The position numbers and the translations under genes are program-made. The notes under the pieces were generated by a model. The model made no database searches and was not told the origin of the DNA. It saw only the letters and a program-made list of their open reading frames with translations. This document shows, one piece after another, positions 8,495 through 9,860 of a stretch of 9,860 nucleotides of DNA; the first letter of the stretch is position 1; each line of letters opens with the position of its first letter. This DNA is from Candidatus Poribacteria bacterium (lineage in GTDB: Bacteria; Poribacteria; WGA-4E; UBA9662), in contig PBVO01000130.1 of the NCBI GenBank assembly GCA_002729015.1, forward strand, positions 26,851-36,710, in the 5' to 3' direction.

Positions 8495-9574
8495 GTGGAT
8501 ATAAATATCGATTCTGCCATAATTGTTCCCTCAATTTGTAATTCCCATGAACCACGATCGAATCGTATCGGTTTACTCCTAGGAGACCCATCCGGGATAG
8601 GACCTGAACTAGTTGCCAGTCTGTTATTTGACAATAAAACGATTGAACAAACAGAAATTCTCATTATTGGTAGTAAGTCAGTACTTTTGTCAGGCGCTAC
8701 TACAGTAAGTACTAATCGCAAATATACAAAACCAATTGATTCTAACTGGATTAACGAACTCTGTAAAACAGAGAAGATCCTATTAGATGAGGAAGGGTTA
8801 GCTAGTCATACCGAAAGGAGTTGTGGTTTTCCTATGGGACAAATTAACAAAAAATCAGGTGAATATGTCCTAAACTCAATTCAGGTGGCAGTTATGGCTT
8901 TAAGGGCAAACCGAATTGGTGCTCTAGTTTTTGGTCCCTTCAACAAACAATCGATGAATTTAGCAGGACTAACGACTGAGGGTGAACTTGACTACTTTGC
9001 TCAGTTGATGGATTACCGAGGACTACGTGGCGAAGTCAATATATTACCATTATCCGATAAATTTCTGTGGACATCGAGAGTTACATCTCACATTCCACTG
9101 CAGGTCGTCTCTAGCTCAATTAACCGTGCCAGTATTGTTAATTCTGTCCAATTAATACACCAAACGTTATTAGACTACGGTTACAAACGTCCAAAAATTG
9201 CTGTTGCGGGGCTGAACCCACATGCAGGTGAAGGTGGGCTATTTGGTCAGGAAGAAATCGAATTAATCAAACCAGCTATCCAAGTTGCAAATGAAAAATT
9301 CGACATTCAGGCTGTTGGCCCACTATCACCAGACACGATTTTTGTCCGAGCTAAAAATGGAGAATTCGACGCCGTCGTAACTATGTACCACGATCAGGGA
9401 CAAATCGCTATGAAGTTAATGGGTTTTGAACAAGGAATAACTTTACAGGCAGGTTTACCATGGATTGTTACTACACCTGCTCATGGTACCGCTTTTGATA
9501 TAGCAGGAAAAGGTATTGCCAAAGTAAGTGCTTTTCGGGAAGCATTTACACTTGCGAGAAAAATGATCAGTTAA
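8495..9574 (+). CDS. PdxA-family NAD-dependent dehydrogenase, PdxA2-like
   Basis: PdxA oxidises 4-phosphohydroxy-L-threonine in pyridoxal phosphate synthesis; the PdxA2 branch oxidises 4-phospho-D-threonate or D-erythronate to dihydroxyacetone phosphate. The protein has 359 residues. It shows G-D-P-S-G-I-G-P-E (30-38), G-P-F-N-K (147-151), T-S-H-I-P-L (197-202, metal His199), G-L-N-P-H-A-G-E-G-G (239-248) and M-Y-H-D-Q-G (297-302, metal His299), then T-P-A-H-G-T-A-F-D-I-A-G. The M-Y-H-D-Q-G-Q-I-A-M-K-L and T-T-P-A-H-G-T forms are more like PdxA2 than E. coli PdxA. The place of the usual first metal His (G-H-T-E) reads G-E-L-D, so that ligand seems changed. The GTG at 8495 is the only standard start and has no Shine-Dalgarno; it gives about 25 extra N-terminal residues. 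No DUF1537 kinase partner is in view. Confidence 0.88.
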   Translation: MDINIDSAIIVPSICNSHEPRSNRIGLLLGDPSGIGPELVASLLFDNKTIEQTEILIIGSKSVLLSGATTVSTNRKYTKPIDSNWINELCKTEKILLDEEGLASHTERSCGFPMGQINKKSGEYVLNSIQVAVMALRANRIGALVFGPFNKQSMNLAGLTTEGELDYFAQLMDYRGLRGEVNILPLSDKFLWTSRVTSHIPLQVVSSSINRASIVNSVQLIHQTLLDYGYKRPKIAVAGLNPHAGEGGLFGQEEIELIKPAIQVANEKFDIQAVGPLSPDTIFVRAKNGEFDAVVTMYHDQGQIAMKLMGFEQGITLQAGLPWIVTTPAHGTAFDIAGKGIAKVSAFREAFTLARKMIS

Positions 9575-9672
9575 TACATTAGGATTCCGATTTTCAACTG
9601 GAAGTCGTTTGTCAAAGTATCCATCTTCGTCTTTTGATAGTAATGTCCAAGCCTACTTTAATAGAGAAAATA

Positions 9673-9860
9673 ATGAACTGGGAATATTACCACCAACTCA
9701 GACCAGATCAGTTGGAAACAATGATTAAAGAAAAACCGGTTGCTTTTTGGCCATTGGGCCTGATAGAACACCACGGTTGGCACTTACCCATCGGATTTGA
9801 TGGATTGAAAGCGGAAAAGCTCTGTATACGTATTGCTGAAAAAACTGGGGGGGTTATTCT
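9673..9860 (+). CDS. Creatininase-family amidohydrolase, 5' part
   Basis: Only the first 62 codons are inside the window. They begin M-N-W-E-Y-Y and reach P-L-G-L-I-E-H-H-G-W-H-L-P-I-G-F-D, the metal-binding signature of the creatinine amidohydrolase family. Glu32, His34 and Asp43 match the Glu-His-Asp ligand pattern of that family. Members hydrolyse cyclic amides, such as creatinine or the formamide in riboflavin/F420-type precursors, so the substrate is open. The ATG at 9673 gives the usual N-terminus and has a weak GAGA six bases upstream. An in-frame ATG at 9643 would add ten residues. It follows the PdxA-like gene by 98 bp on the same strand and may be co-transcribed. Confidence 0.85.
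   Translation, partial: MNWEYYHQLRPDQLETMIKEKPVAFWPLGLIEHHGWHLPIGFDGLKAEKLCIRIAEKTGGVI

Overview
The window is ordinary bacterial chromosome. It is AT-rich (roughly 40% G+C by eye) and carries seven protein genes, two of them cut by the window edges. There is no tRNA, rRNA, CRISPR array, transposase or phage gene. The mix of a DUF5916 outer-membrane-type protein, a CE15-type esterase, a toroid carbohydrate-enzyme-like protein, a PdxA-family dehydrogenase and a creatininase-family hydrolase suggests an uncultured, polysaccharide-degrading Gram-negative. Something in or near the FCB/PVC/Poribacteria-like groups is possible, but this is an impression from gene content and not a placement. Clear Shine-Dalgarno sequences at usual spacing are scarce.

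Layout. Bases 1-1812 (+) hold the 3' part of a toroid-plus-beta-sandwich protein, probably carbohydrate-active, of no family I can name. It converges on a CE15 (glucuronoyl esterase)-like hydrolase at 1901-3061 (-), with a perfect 16-bp inverted repeat between them. A 355-bp non-coding gap follows. Next comes a housekeeping pair on the minus strand, transcribed leftward: cysteine desulfurase (5629-4445), then an RluD-type pseudouridine synthase (4421-3417). They are 23 bp apart and are probably one transcript from an extended -10 promoter near 5680.

A divergent intergenic region of about 600 bp (5630-6226) separates iscS from a DUF5916 protein (6227-8365, +). It holds a good sigma70-like promoter and a leader of about 330 nt with direct repeats, a hairpin and a mini-ORF. 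Then, on the same strand, come a PdxA/PdxA2-family dehydrogenase (8495-9574) and the first 62 codons of a creatininase-family amidohydrolase (from 9673).

How they work together. IscS (sulfur mobilisation) and RluD (rRNA modification) are housekeeping. The esterase and the toroid protein may act on uronate-containing polysaccharide. DUF5916 proteins are thought to sit in the outer membrane with a CBM9-like carbohydrate-binding domain. The PdxA-like enzyme resembles the PdxA2 branch (four-carbon phospho-sugar-acid catabolism) more than the vitamin B6 enzyme. No clearly new multi-gene system is visible. The points most worth a second look are the unassigned toroid protein, the structured DUF5916 leader, the esterase ribosome-binding-site hairpin, and a probable metal-ligand change in the PdxA-like enzyme.
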